Below, one piece after another: positions 14,400 through 22,097 of a DNA stretch of 29,108 nt. The position numbers and the translations under genes are program-made. The notes beneath the pieces were generated by a model. That model did no database searches. It was not told the origin of the DNA and was given only the letters and a program-made list of their open reading frames with translations. This DNA comes from Bacillota bacterium (GTDB lineage Bacteria; Bacillota; Clostridia; Christensenellales; Aristaeellaceae): assembly GCA_023435435.1 (NCBI GenBank), contig JAEYRW010000172.1, positions 1 to 29,108 on the forward strand, given 5' to 3'. Positions within the stretch are counted from its first letter, which is position 1. Every line of letters begins with the position of its first letter.

Positions 14400-15653
14400 T
14401 CACTTCAGAAAGCCCTTGTAGTTGCGCATCGTCATGTGGCTCTCAAGCTGCCTGGTCGTCTCAAGGGAGACCGAGACCGCGATGAGCAGCGACGACGCCG
14501 CGAATGGAAGGCTCGCATGTACAAGGTGGTAGAAGATCGTGGGGACGGTGGCGAGAAGCGCGAGATAAACCGCGCCGAAAAGCGTGATGCGCCGGACGGT
14601 CCTGGCCAGGAAGTCGGATGTGGGTCTTCCCTGCCGGATGCCGGGGATCATGCCGCCGTTCTGCTGGATGTTCTTCGAAATCTCGACGGGATTGAAGGAA
14701 ATCGTCGAGTAGAAGAAGGTAAACCCGAAGATCATGACGGCGAAGATCAGCTGATACGGCCAGGTCCCGTAAGACACGTGGCCGTCCCACCATGTGTAGG
14801 CGGAGCTGGACGGGAAAAACGCCAGGATCGTCGAGGGGAACTGCATGATGGCGGAGGCAAAGATGAGGGGCAGAACGCCCGACGCATCCACCTTCAGCGG
14901 GATGTGCGTGGACTGGCCGCCGTACATCTTCCTGCCGACCATGCGCTTTGCGTACTGGACGGGTACCCTGCGCTCGCCGAGGTCGATGAAGACCACCGCG
15001 ACGATCATCAGGATCGAAACCACGAACACGACCACGTAGGTCAGTCCCGTTTCGCCGAAGCCCTGCTTGAACATGTTGCCGATGGCCGTCACGACGGAGC
15101 CGGCAAAGCGGGAAATGATGCCCGTGAAGATGAGGAGCGAGATGCCGTTGCCGATGCCCTTGTCCGTGATGCGTTCGCCCAGCCACATCGCAAGGCAGGT
15201 GCCGGTTGCGAGGCAGAAGCCGATGGTCAAAACGTTCAGGAAGCCGGAAGCGGCCTGAAGACCGGTCGTGAGCGCGACCGCCTGGAGAAAGCCCAGCGCG
15301 ACCGTGACATAGCGGGTCATCTGCGCGATCTTCTTGCGGCCTTCCTCGCCCGACTTGTTCAGTTCCTCGAGCTTGGGAATGGCCACCGTCAGAAGCTGCA
15401 TGATGATCGACGCGTTGATGTACGGGGTAATGCCCATCGCCATGATGTTGTAGTCGCTCATGTTGGAACCGGTGATCGAGTTGATGTAGCCAAGCAGGGA
15501 ATAGTTTTCCATGGTCTGCTTGACGATCTCGTGATCGACGCCCGGCGCGGGAATGAAGCACAGCATCCGGTAGATCAAAAGCATGAAGATGGTGTAGAGG
15601 ATCTTCTTGCGAAGATCGGGCATCTTCCAGGCGCTCCTCAATGTCTCAAGCAT
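14400..15653 (-). CDS. secY: Preprotein translocase subunit SecY
   Basis: SecY is the channel of the Sec translocon in the cytoplasmic membrane. The 417-residue protein has the expected ten hydrophobic helices, with ILYTIFMLLIYRMLCFIPAPG split around the first helix, the plug region, GIGNGISLLIFTGI (TM5 area) and RPTSDFLARTVRRITLFGA before TM9. I chose the ATG at 15653, which lies one base after the rplO stop with GAGGTG in the end of rplO; an in-frame GTG at 15677 inside rplO is less likely. Confidence 0.97.
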   Translation of the reverse strand: MLETLRSAWKMPDLRKKILYTIFMLLIYRMLCFIPAPGVDHEIVKQTMENYSLLGYINSITGSNMSDYNIMAMGITPYINASIIMQLLTVAIPKLEELNKSGEEGRKKIAQMTRYVTVALGFLQAVALTTGLQAASGFLNVLTIGFCLATGTCLAMWLGERITDKGIGNGISLLIFTGIISRFAGSVVTAIGNMFKQGFGETGLTYVVVFVVSILMIVAVVFIDLGERRVPVQYAKRMVGRKMYGGQSTHIPLKVDASGVLPLIFASAIMQFPSTILAFFPSSSAYTWWDGHVSYGTWPYQLIFAVMIFGFTFFYSTISFNPVEISKNIQQNGGMIPGIRQGRPTSDFLARTVRRITLFGAVYLALLATVPTIFYHLVHASLPFAASSLLIAVSVSLETTRQLESHMTMRNYKGFLK

Positions 15654-15654
15654 C

Positions 15655-16095
15655 TCAGAGCACCTCGGCTTTCCCACCTACCGCTTCGATCTTTTCCTTC
15701 GCGGCAGCCGTGAACTTCGAGGCCTGAACGGTGAGCTTCTTGGTCAGCTCGCCGCCCGCCATGATCTTGACGCCGTCCCGTACATTCTTGATGACGCCCG
15801 CCTCGATGAGGTCGACGGGGGTAACAGTCTGACCGTCGTCAAAAATCTCGAGGCGCGAAACGTTGATGGCCGCATACTCGGTGCGGAAGTTATTGGTGAA
15901 GCCGCGCTTGGGCAGGCGCATCGTCAGGGGCATCTGGCCGCCTTCGAAGCCGGGCCGCTTGCCGCCGCCGGAACGCGCCTTGGCGCCCTTGTGGCCCTTA
16001 CCGGAGGTCTTGCCAAGTCCGGAACCGACGCCCCGGCCCAGCCTCTTGGGGGCGGTGGTTGCGCCCTCTGCCGGATGGAGTTCGTGTAGTTTCAT
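15655..16095 (-). CDS. rplO: Ribosomal protein L15
   Basis: L15 is a 50S assembly protein of 146 residues here. The N-terminus MKLHELHPAEGATTAPKRLG followed by GRGVGSGLGKTSGKGHKGAKARSGG (read as a Gly/Arg-rich extended tail) is diagnostic; the C-terminal globular part ends in EKIEAVGGKAEVL. GAGGAGGG precedes the ATG and overlaps the end of rpmD. SecY starts one base after its stop, which suggests coupled translation. Confidence 0.98.
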   Translation of the reverse strand: MKLHELHPAEGATTAPKRLGRGVGSGLGKTSGKGHKGAKARSGGGKRPGFEGGQMPLTMRLPKRGFTNNFRTEYAAINVSRLEIFDDGQTVTPVDLIEAGVIKNVRDGVKIMAGGELTKKLTVQASKFTAAAKEKIEAVGGKAEVL

Positions 16096-16107
16096 CTCGG
16101 GCCCTCC

Positions 16108-16290
16108 TCAGTCTTCGATTTCTTCAACCTTGACCATGTGCCTGACCTTGAAGATCATGCCGCGGATGGCGGTGCAATCTTCCTTGACCACCGTCTGGCT
16201 GATCCGGTGAAGGCCCAGCGCCTTGATGGTCGCGATCTGGTCCTTCAGGCAGGCGATCGTGGACTTCGTCTGTGTGATTTTCAGCTTCAT
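16108..16290 (-). CDS. rpmD: Ribosomal protein L30
   Basis: The 60-residue single-domain 50S protein shows KLKITQTKSTIACLKDQIAT and ALGLHRISQTVV-type strands, then VRHMVKVEEIED, which fit bacterial L30 well. GGGGG, lying over the rpsE stop region, precedes ATG 16290; a GTG two codons upstream is possible. The stop is followed at once by the rplO ribosome binding site. Confidence 0.95.
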   Translation of the reverse strand: MKLKITQTKSTIACLKDQIATIKALGLHRISQTVVKEDCTAIRGMIFKVRHMVKVEEIED

Positions 16291-16303
16291 GTTCACGTAC
16301 CCC

Positions 16304-16804
16304 CTAGCCCAGAATCTCTTCCACAGTCTTGCCGCGAAGCCTTGCGACTTCCTCGGCGCTGCGGAGCTGGCTCAGGCCCTGCATGGTGGCCTTGGCGACG
16401 TTGATTTTGTTGTTGGTGCCGATGGACTTGGTGACGATGTCCTTGATGCCGCAGGCCTCAAGCACGTCGCGCACCGGACCGCCGGCGATGACGCCGGTTC
16501 CTTCCGGGGCGGGGATGAGCTTGACCCTGCCGGTGCCGAACACGCCGACGACCTCGTGGGGGATGGTGGTGCCGGCAATCGGGACCTTGATCATGCCCTT
16601 TTTGGCGTCGTCGGTGCCCTTGCGGATGGCCTCGGGAATTTCAACTGCCTTGCCCATGCCGCAGCCCACGCGCCCGTTCTGGTCGCCCACAACCATGAGC
16701 GCCGAGAACCGCATGTTGCGGCCGCCTTTTACGGTCTTGGAGACGCGGTTGACCGAAACCAGCTTCTCTTTGAATTCCGAATCCTGTTGATTGTTGCGCT
16801 GCAT
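16304..16804 (-). CDS. rpsE: Ribosomal protein S5
   Basis: S5 helps decoding fidelity and mRNA unwinding on the 30S subunit. The 166-residue sequence has the N-terminal double-stranded RNA-binding-like domain (VSVNRVSKTVKGGRNMRFSA, about 12-31, then VVGDQNGRVGCGMGKAVE) and a C-terminal domain with GVIAGGPVRDVLEACGIKDI and TKSIGTNNKINVAKATM. GGAGGG precedes the ATG, and rplR ends 16 bases upstream. All features are ordinary. Confidence 0.98.
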   Translation of the reverse strand: MQRNNQQDSEFKEKLVSVNRVSKTVKGGRNMRFSALMVVGDQNGRVGCGMGKAVEIPEAIRKGTDDAKKGMIKVPIAGTTIPHEVVGVFGTGRVKLIPAPEGTGVIAGGPVRDVLEACGIKDIVTKSIGTNNKINVAKATMQGLSQLRSAEEVARLRGKTVEEILG

Positions 16805-16820
16805 GCGTTAACCCTCCACT

Positions 16821-17189
16821 CTAGAAGTTCAGGCCGCCCTCGCGAGCGCCACTTGCCAGCTCGGCCACACGGCCGGTGTAGATATAGCCGCCGCGGTCGA
16901 ACACGACGTCCTTGATGCCCTTCTCCGCGGCGCGCTGGGCGATGGTCTTTCCGACGAGCTTGCCCGCGCCCTTCTTGTCGAGCTCGGAAAGCTGGGATGC
17001 CAGTTCCTTCTCGACGGTGGAAGCGCTGGCGATCGTCACGCCGGCGACGTCGTCAATGATCTGCGCGTAGATGTGCGTGTTTGAACGATAGACGCAAAGG
17101 CGCGGACGTTCGGGCGTTCCGCTGATCTTTTTGCGCACGCGCGCGTGGCGAATGAGCCGCACTTCGTTGCGGTCACGCTTAATAAACAT
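16821..17189 (-). CDS. rplR: Ribosomal protein L18
   Basis: L18 binds 5S rRNA and anchors it to the 50S subunit. The 122-residue sequence has a basic N-terminus (RHARVRKKISGTPERPRLCV), SNTHIYAQIIDD, and the C-terminal GGYIYTGRVAELASGAREGGL. GGGAGG precedes the ATG. It lies 17 bases after rplF and 16 before rpsE, within the spc section. Confidence 0.98.
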   Translation of the reverse strand: MFIKRDRNEVRLIRHARVRKKISGTPERPRLCVYRSNTHIYAQIIDDVAGVTIASASTVEKELASQLSELDKKGAGKLVGKTIAQRAAEKGIKDVVFDRGGYIYTGRVAELASGAREGGLNF

Positions 17190-17206
17190 TTGCGGTTACC
17201 TCCCTC

Positions 17207-17749
17207 TTACTTCTTTCCGGCCTTGCCTTCCTTGCGGCGGATGTGCTCGTTCTCGTAGCGGATGCCCTTTCCGAGGTAGGGCTCGGGCTTTCTGACCGCG
17301 CGGATGTCGGCCGCGATTGCGCCGACCTGCTGGCGGGAGATGCCCTTTATGACAATGCGGGTCGCGGCGGGGGTTTCAAAGGCGATGTCGGTGGGCGGGG
17401 TGAACACGACCGGGTGGGAATAGCCCACGGAGAGGGTCAGGTTCTTGCCGTCCAACTGGGCGCGATAGCCGACGCCCTCCATGAGCAGCACCTTTTCAAA
17501 GCCCTTGGTGACGCCGGTCACCATGTTGCTGATGAGCGCCCTGTACAGTCCGTGCATGGACTTGTGGGGCTTGGAATCGGACGGGCGGGTGACGAGGAGC
17601 TGCTCGCCCGCCATCTCCACCTTGATGTCCTTGTTGACTTTCTCCGAAAGCGTGCCCTTGGGGCCCTTGACGGTCACGGTATTGTCCCCCGCGATGTCAA
17701 CGGTGACGCCCGCCGGGACGGCGATCGGAAGCTTACCGATTCGAGACAT
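17207..17749 (-). CDS. rplF: Ribosomal protein L6
   Basis: L6 is a two-domain 50S protein near the factor-binding site. The 180-residue sequence starts MSRIGKLPIAVPAGV, has VKGPKGTLSEKV, and ends with the second-domain signature RAVRKPEPYLGKGIRYENEH and a basic IRRKEGKAGKK tail. GGGGGG precedes the ATG, 14 bases after rpsH. Its length is normal. Confidence 0.98.
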   Translation of the reverse strand: MSRIGKLPIAVPAGVTVDIAGDNTVTVKGPKGTLSEKVNKDIKVEMAGEQLLVTRPSDSKPHKSMHGLYRALISNMVTGVTKGFEKVLLMEGVGYRAQLDGKNLTLSVGYSHPVVFTPPTDIAFETPAATRIVIKGISRQQVGAIAADIRAVRKPEPYLGKGIRYENEHIRRKEGKAGKK

Positions 17750-17763
17750 TTCGATAACCCCCC

Positions 17764-18162
17764 TTACCAGATGTAGGCCAGGACTTCGCCGCCCACGCCG
17801 GACGTGCGCGCGGTCCTGTCGGACATGACGCCCTTGGACGTGGAAATGACCGCGATGCCCAGACCGCCCAGAACCTTCGGAATCTCGTCGTTCTTCGCGT
17901 AAACGCGAAGGCCGGGCTTCGAGATGCGCTTGAGGCCCTTGATGACGGAGGACTTGCCCTGCGCGTACTTGAGAGCGATCTTGATCTGGCCCTGGAGTCC
18001 GTCATCGATAAAATCGATGGACTTCACGTATCCCTCGTCCAAAAGAATCTTGGCAATCGCCTTTTTCATGTTGGAGGCCGGGATCGTCACTGCGTCGTGC
18101 CTGGCGACCAGGGCATTGCGGATTCTGGTCAGCATATCCGCGATGGGATCGTTTATAACCAT
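17764..18162 (-). CDS. rpsH: Ribosomal protein S8
   Basis: S8 binds the central domain of 16S rRNA and, in E. coli, represses the spc operon. The 132-residue sequence begins MVINDPIADMLTRIRNAL, contains GLKRISKPGLRVYAK and ends with GLGIAVISTSKGVMSD plus GGEVLAYIW. AAGGAGG precedes ATG 18162; longer upstream in-frame codons run into rpsZ and are not used. Ordinary in length and motifs. Confidence 0.98.
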   Translation of the reverse strand: MVINDPIADMLTRIRNALVARHDAVTIPASNMKKAIAKILLDEGYVKSIDFIDDGLQGQIKIALKYAQGKSSVIKGLKRISKPGLRVYAKNDEIPKVLGGLGIAVISTSKGVMSDRTARTSGVGGEVLAYIW

Positions 18163-18190
18163 TTGAGAACCTCCTTCCGTATTGCCCTTT

Positions 18191-18376
18191 TTACCAGCTT
18201 GCCTTCCTGACGCCGGGAATCTCGCCCTTGTAGGCAAGCTCGCGGAAGCAGATGCGGCAAACGCCGTACTTGCGGAGCACCGAGTGGGGCCGTCCGCAGA
18301 TGCGGCAGCGGGTGTAGGCACGCGTCGAGAACTTGGGCGTCCTCTGCTGCTTATTGATCAAACTGGTTTTTGCCAC
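18191..18376 (-). CDS. rpsZ: Ribosomal protein S14, type Z (zinc-binding)
   Basis: The 61-residue short zinc form of S14 shows CRICGRPHSVLRKYGVCRIC, two CxxC pairs, and ends in GEIPGVRKASW. The start codon is GTG, nine bases after GGAGG. The initiation region closely repeats that of rplE next door. The zinc form is typical of Gram-positive bacteria; a second, zinc-free S14 is often encoded elsewhere. Confidence 0.97.
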   Translation of the reverse strand: MAKTSLINKQQRTPKFSTRAYTRCRICGRPHSVLRKYGVCRICFRELAYKGEIPGVRKASW

Positions 18377-18394
18377 AGCGTATATCCTCCTTCA

Positions 18395-18934
18395 TCAAGC
18401 CGAGAACGGCATGCCGAGCAAGCGGAGAAGTTCCCTTGCTTCCTCGTCGGTCTTTGCGGTGGTGACGAAAATCATCTCCATGCCGCGGATCTTCTCGACC
18501 TTGTCGTACTCGATCTCGGGGAAGATCAGCTGCTCGCGCACGCCCAGGGAGTAGTTCCCGCGGCCGTCGAAGGCCTTGACGGAAACGCCGCGGAAGTCGC
18601 GCACGCGGGGGAGAACGATGGAGACGAGCTTATCGCAGAACTCGTACATCCGCTCGCCCCGAAGCGTCACCTTCGCGCCAACGTTCATGCCCGCGCGGAG
18701 CTTGAAGTTCGCGATGGACTTCTTGGCCTTGGTGATCAGGGGCTTCTGACCGGAAATGGTCGTCAGCTCCGTCACCGCGGTTTCGAGGGCCTTGGAATTG
18801 TCCTTGCAATCGCCCAGGCCCATGTTGATGACGATCTTTTCAAGGCGAGGAATTTGCATCACGTTCTCATAGCCGAACTTCTGCTTGAGAGACGGTGCGA
18901 CCTCCTCGCGGTACTTTTCCTTCAGTCTGGCCAC
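18395..18934 (-). CDS. rplE: Ribosomal protein L5
   Basis: L5 binds 5S rRNA and forms an inter-subunit bridge. The 179-residue sequence has KYREEVAPSLKQKFGYENVM, PRLEKIVINMGLGD, GAKVTLRGERMYEFCDKLV and YSLGVREQLIFPEIEYD. The start codon is GTG after AAGGAGG. It lies 21 bases after rplX and 18 before rpsZ. Length and motifs are normal. Confidence 0.98.
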   Translation of the reverse strand: MARLKEKYREEVAPSLKQKFGYENVMQIPRLEKIVINMGLGDCKDNSKALETAVTELTTISGQKPLITKAKKSIANFKLRAGMNVGAKVTLRGERMYEFCDKLVSIVLPRVRDFRGVSVKAFDGRGNYSLGVREQLIFPEIEYDKVEKIRGMEMIFVTTAKTDEEARELLRLLGMPFSA

Positions 18935-18955
18935 AGCGTATTTCCTCCTTTAGCG

Positions 18956-19297
18956 TCAGTCGTCAATGCTCTGTCCGCACTTGCGGCAGACACGCTGCTT
19001 GACGAGCTTTCCCTCGTCGTTCTTGACAAAGGCGTGGGCGATCCGCGTGGCCTTTTTGCAGGCGGGGCAAATGAGCATCGTCTTGCACGCGGGAATCGCG
19101 GCTTCCTTTTCGATGATGCCGCCCGGCATACCCTGCCCGCGGGGTTTCTGATGCTTCTTGACGATGTTGACGTGCTCGACGACCACGGTCCCATCCTTGG
19201 GATAGGCCTTGGTGATCTTGCCGCTCTTGCCCTTATTCACGCCGGAGATCACGACGACGGTATCCCCGGTTTTGACCTGTAATTTCGGTGTGCTCAT
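18956..19297 (-). CDS. rplX: Ribosomal protein L24 (zinc-ribbon form)
   Basis: L24 initiates 50S assembly and sits near the tunnel exit. The 113-residue sequence has the KOW motif VKTGDTVVVISGVNKGKSGK (8-27), VNIVKKHQKP, and a C-terminal zinc ribbon with ICPAC (76-80) and VCRKC (103-107). GGAGG precedes ATG 19297. It lies 14 bases after rplN. Confidence 0.97.
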   Translation of the reverse strand: MSTPKLQVKTGDTVVVISGVNKGKSGKITKAYPKDGTVVVEHVNIVKKHQKPRGQGMPGGIIEKEAAIPACKTMLICPACKKATRIAHAFVKNDEGKLVKQRVCRKCGQSIDD

Positions 19298-19311
19298 ATT
19301 GTCGACCTCCG

Positions 19312-19680
19312 TTAAAGCACTTCGGGCGCCAGCGAGACGATTTTCATATAATCCTTCTCGCGGAGCTCGCGCGCCACCGGCCCAAAGATGCGGGTGCCCT
19401 TGGGCTGCTTGGCGTCGTTGATGATGACGGCAGCGTTGTCGTCGAAGCGAATGTAGGTGCCGTCCTTGCGCCTGTACTGCTTTTTCGTGCGAACGATAAC
19501 GGCCTTGACGACGTCGCCCTTTTTCACCTGGCCGCCGGGCGTGGCGGTCTTGACGGACGCGACGATGATGTCGCCGATGGCTCCGGTCCGGCGGAAGGAA
19601 CCGCCCAGAACGCGGAAGCACATGATTTCCTTCGCGCCAGAATTATCCGCGACTTTCAGTCGGGTCTGAGGCTGAATCAT
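19312..19680 (-). CDS. rplN: Ribosomal protein L14
   Basis: L14 is a 50S protein that forms an inter-subunit bridge and is the docking site of RsfS. The 122-residue sequence starts MIQPQTRLKVADNSGAKEIM, has GDIIVASVKTATPGG and ends GTRIFGPVARELREKDYMKI before VSLAPEVL. GGAGGAG precedes the ATG. Fully ordinary. Confidence 0.98.
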   Translation of the reverse strand: MIQPQTRLKVADNSGAKEIMCFRVLGGSFRRTGAIGDIIVASVKTATPGGQVKKGDVVKAVIVRTKKQYRRKDGTYIRFDDNAAVIINDAKQPKGTRIFGPVARELREKDYMKIVSLAPEVL

Positions 19681-19707
19681 GAATGTACTCCTCCTTTGCT
19701 CCTGGCG

Positions 19708-19968
19708 TTACTTCGCCTTTTCGATGATCTCGACAAGGCGCCATCTTTTGTCCTTGGACAGGGGACGCGTTTCCATGACGCGGACGGTGTCGCCGATTCC
19801 GCATGCGTTTTCCTCGTCGTGGGCCTTGAGTTTGTTGGTCCTGTTCATGATCTTCCCGTACAGCGGATGCTTCACGCGCGTGCGGATTTCGACGACGATC
19901 GTCTTATCCATCTTGTCGGAGACGACAACGCCTGTGCGGGTCTTCCGATTGCCTCTTGCTTCGGCCAT
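19708..19968 (-). CDS. rpsQ: Ribosomal protein S17
   Basis: S17 is an early-binding OB-fold protein of the 30S subunit. The 86-residue sequence shows GVVVSDKMDKTIVVEI, HPLYGKIMNRTNKLKAHDEE and GDTVRVMETRPLSKDKRWRL. GGGAGG lies before ATG 19968. It follows rpmC by 23 bases. Normal in length. Confidence 0.98.
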   Translation of the reverse strand: MAEARGNRKTRTGVVVSDKMDKTIVVEIRTRVKHPLYGKIMNRTNKLKAHDEENACGIGDTVRVMETRPLSKDKRWRLVEIIEKAK

Positions 19969-19991
19969 GTGTTCTCTGCCTCCCTTTCGCG

Positions 19992-20204
19992 TTACGCCTT
20001 GCCGGCCAGCTCGCGCTGACGGATGACGGTCTTTACCCTGGCGATGTCCTTGCGGCACTCCCGGATCGCTGAATTGTTCTGAAGCTGACCGGTCGCCAGT
20101 TGGAAGCGCAGATTGAACAGCTCCGCCTTCTTATCCTTGAGATCGGTGTCGAGCTCGGCCATGGTCTTCTGCTGAAGGGCGGTAATGGTCTCTCTGGTCT
20201 TCAC
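19992..20204 (-). CDS. rpmC: Ribosomal protein L29
   Basis: L29 lies at the tunnel exit, where it helps receive trigger factor and SRP. The 70-residue helical protein has LKDKKAELFNLRFQLATGQL and a C-terminal RKDIARVKTVIRQRE, both diagnostic. It begins with GTG that overlaps the rplP stop (GTGA), so it is translated by coupling and has no separate strong ribosome binding site. Confidence 0.96.
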   Translation of the reverse strand: MKTRETITALQQKTMAELDTDLKDKKAELFNLRFQLATGQLQNNSAIRECRKDIARVKTVIRQRELAGKA

Positions 20205-20632
20205 TCATCTTCACCACCAGTCTCGGTTTCTTTCTTGATGAACTTTGTCGTAATGGGGAGCTTGTGGCTCGCCAGCGTCAGCGCCTCGCGTGCCATCTCC
20301 TCGGAAATGCCGCCCATCTCGAAGAGCACGCGGCCGGGCTTGACGACCGCGACCCAGTACTCGGGCGAGCCCTTGCCCGAACCCATTCGGGTCTCGGCGG
20401 GCTTGGCGGTGACGGGCTTGTCGGGGAATATCTTGATCCAGACCTGACCGCCCCTCTTGGTGCGGCGGGTCATGGCCTGACGGGCTGCCTCGATCTGATT
20501 CGAGGTCACCCAGCCGGGCTGGGTTGCGACGATACCAAATTCACCGTAGGCGAGAAAGTTGCCGCGCTGGGCCTTTCCCCTCATGCGACCGCGCATGGTC
20601 TTGCGGTGCTTGACTCTCTTGGGCATCAGCAT
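20201..20632 (-). CDS. rplP: Ribosomal protein L16
   Basis: L16 shapes the A site and peptidyl-transferase region. The 143-residue sequence begins MLMPKRVKHRKTMRGRM, has YGEFGIVATQPGWVTSNQIE, RRTKRGGQVWIKIFPDKP and GSGKGSPEYWVAVVKPGRVL. The first of two close ATGs is chosen because GGAGG lies ten bases upstream and MLMPKRV is the family's usual N-terminus. The start is only three bases after the rpsC stop. Confidence 0.98.
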   Translation of the reverse strand: MLMPKRVKHRKTMRGRMRGKAQRGNFLAYGEFGIVATQPGWVTSNQIEAARQAMTRRTKRGGQVWIKIFPDKPVTAKPAETRMGSGKGSPEYWVAVVKPGRVLFEMGGISEEMAREALTLASHKLPITTKFIKKETETGGEDE

Positions 20633-20635
20633 GAC

Positions 20636-21385
20636 TTACTTGCCTCCTTCCATCCTTCTGTCCGTGCGCCGCTCGCGCCGCTCGGGCCTCTCGGTCCGCT
20701 CGGGCCTGTCGTAGCGCCGGGGGGACGCGGGGGTGCCGTCCTGACGACGGGGCGCGTTGGGCAGAACCTGGCCCTTGTAGATCCAGACCTTGACGCCGAT
20801 GCGGCCGTAGGTGGTCTTGGCCTCCGCAAAGCCGTAATCGATGTTCGCGCGCAGGGTCTGCAGCGGGATCGAGCCCTCGTGATAGCCTTCGGACCTTGCG
20901 ATGTCCGCGCCGTTCAGACGGCCGGCCACAGAAACCTTGATGCCCTTGGCGCCGGCCTTCATGGTGCGGCCCAGAGACTGCTTCATGGCGCGGCGGAAGG
21001 CGATGCGCTTTTCAAGCTGTGCCGCGATGTTCTCGGCGACCAGCTGGGCGTCGATGTCGGGATGCTTGATCTCCATGATGTCGAGGCCGACCGCCTTGCC
21101 GGTGAAGTTCTCGATCTCCTTTTTCAGCGCCTCGACGCCCGCGCCACCCTTGCCGATGACGATGCCGGGCTTGGCGGTGAAGACCTGAACCTGCACCTTC
21201 GCGCCGGTCCGCTGAATGTCGATGTGGGAGATGCCGGCCTGCATGAGCTTTCCCTTGAGCATCTTCCGGAGCTTGTAATCCTCGATGAGGTTATTCGAGA
21301 AATCCTTCTTCCCGGCGTACCATTTGGTGCTCCAGTCCAGAATCACACCGACACGCGCGCCGTGGGGATTTACTTTCTGACCCAT
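20636..21385 (-). CDS. rpsC: Ribosomal protein S3, with Arg/Glu-rich tail
   Basis: S3 lines the mRNA entry channel. The 249-residue sequence has MGQKVNPHGARVGVILDWST, a KH domain (IVIGKGGAGVEALKKEI) and the C-terminal domain ending TTYGRIGVKVWIYKGQVLP. Beyond that lies a low-complexity tail of about 35 residues (RPERTERPERRERRTDRR), longer than the core fold needs; such tails occur in several lineages. GGGAGG precedes the ATG. It lies 13 bases after rplV. Confidence 0.98.
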   Translation of the reverse strand: MGQKVNPHGARVGVILDWSTKWYAGKKDFSNNLIEDYKLRKMLKGKLMQAGISHIDIQRTGAKVQVQVFTAKPGIVIGKGGAGVEALKKEIENFTGKAVGLDIMEIKHPDIDAQLVAENIAAQLEKRIAFRRAMKQSLGRTMKAGAKGIKVSVAGRLNGADIARSEGYHEGSIPLQTLRANIDYGFAEAKTTYGRIGVKVWIYKGQVLPNAPRRQDGTPASPRRYDRPERTERPERRERRTDRRMEGGK

Positions 21386-21398
21386 CTTTTATCCTCCC

Positions 21399-21782
21399 TC
21401 ACTTCTGGTCAAGCACAATGGTAATGTGGCTGGTGTGCTTTTTGATCATGTCCGCCCGGCCGTGGGAACGCGCCCAATACCGCTTGAGCGTCGGGCCCTG
21501 GTTGGCGTAACACTCTGCGACGTAGAGCATCTCGCGGTCCATCTCAAGATTGTTCTCCGCGTTGGCGATGGCGGAATTGAGAAGCTTTTCGACCACGGGA
21601 GAGGCGCTCTTGGGCGTGTACATCACGATCGCCAGCGCGTCGTCCACTTTCTTTCCGCGGATGAGGTCCAGAACGATCTGAACCTTCCTCGGCGCCACGC
21701 GCACGTACTTGGCCGTGGCGTGGGGACGCTTATCGGCGTTTAGCTTGCGCTGGGCGGCCTTCACTTTTTGACGAGTAGCCAT
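21399..21782 (-). CDS. rplV: Ribosomal protein L22
   Basis: L22 extends a beta hairpin into the exit tunnel near the macrolide site. The 127-residue sequence has ATAKYVRVAPRKVQIVLDLI, NSAIANAENNLEMD and the hairpin region GPTLKRYWARSHGRADMIKK, ending in HITIVLDQK. AGGAGAG precedes the ATG. Normal apart from a slightly long, basic N-terminus. Confidence 0.98.
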   Translation of the reverse strand: MATRQKVKAAQRKLNADKRPHATAKYVRVAPRKVQIVLDLIRGKKVDDALAIVMYTPKSASPVVEKLLNSAIANAENNLEMDREMLYVAECYANQGPTLKRYWARSHGRADMIKKHTSHITIVLDQK

Positions 21783-21799
21783 TCTTTTCTCTCCTTCCG

Positions 21800-22078
21800 T
21801 TACTTCCGGCCCGACGCTTTTTCCCCGGCGTGTCCCCGGAAGGTGCGAGTGGGGGCGAATTCGCCGAATTTGTGGCCGACCATGTCCTCGGTGACATAGA
21901 CCGGCACATGCTTTCTGCCGTCGTGGACGGCAACCGTGTGGCCGATGAAATCGGGGAAGATGGTGGACGCGCGCGACCAGGTCTTGATGACCTTCTTGTC
22001 GCCCGCCTTATTGAGCGCCTCGACGCGCTTCAAAAGCGCTTCCTGAATAAAGGGGCCCTTCTTAATGGATCTGCTCAT
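21800..22078 (-). CDS. rpsS: Ribosomal protein S19
   Basis: S19 lies in the 30S head and contacts 23S rRNA in an inter-subunit bridge. The 92-residue sequence has MSRSIKKGPFIQEALLKRVE, IKTWSRASTIFPDFIGHTVA and YVTEDMVGHKFGEFAPTRTF. AAGGAGG precedes the ATG; rplB ends 19 bases upstream. Ordinary. Confidence 0.98.
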   Translation of the reverse strand: MSRSIKKGPFIQEALLKRVEALNKAGDKKVIKTWSRASTIFPDFIGHTVAVHDGRKHVPVYVTEDMVGHKFGEFAPTRTFRGHAGEKASGRK

Positions 22079-22097
22079 TGGTTTGCCTCCTTTCGGC

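Noticed and set aside
15654..15677. Upstream GTG start for secY
   Set aside because: It would overlap rplO; ATG 15653 with GAGGTG at the right distance and family N-terminus fits better.
14151..15713. 520-residue plus-strand frame opposite secY and adk
   Set aside because: Antisense to two certain genes, His/Asp/Arg-rich without motifs; typical shadow.
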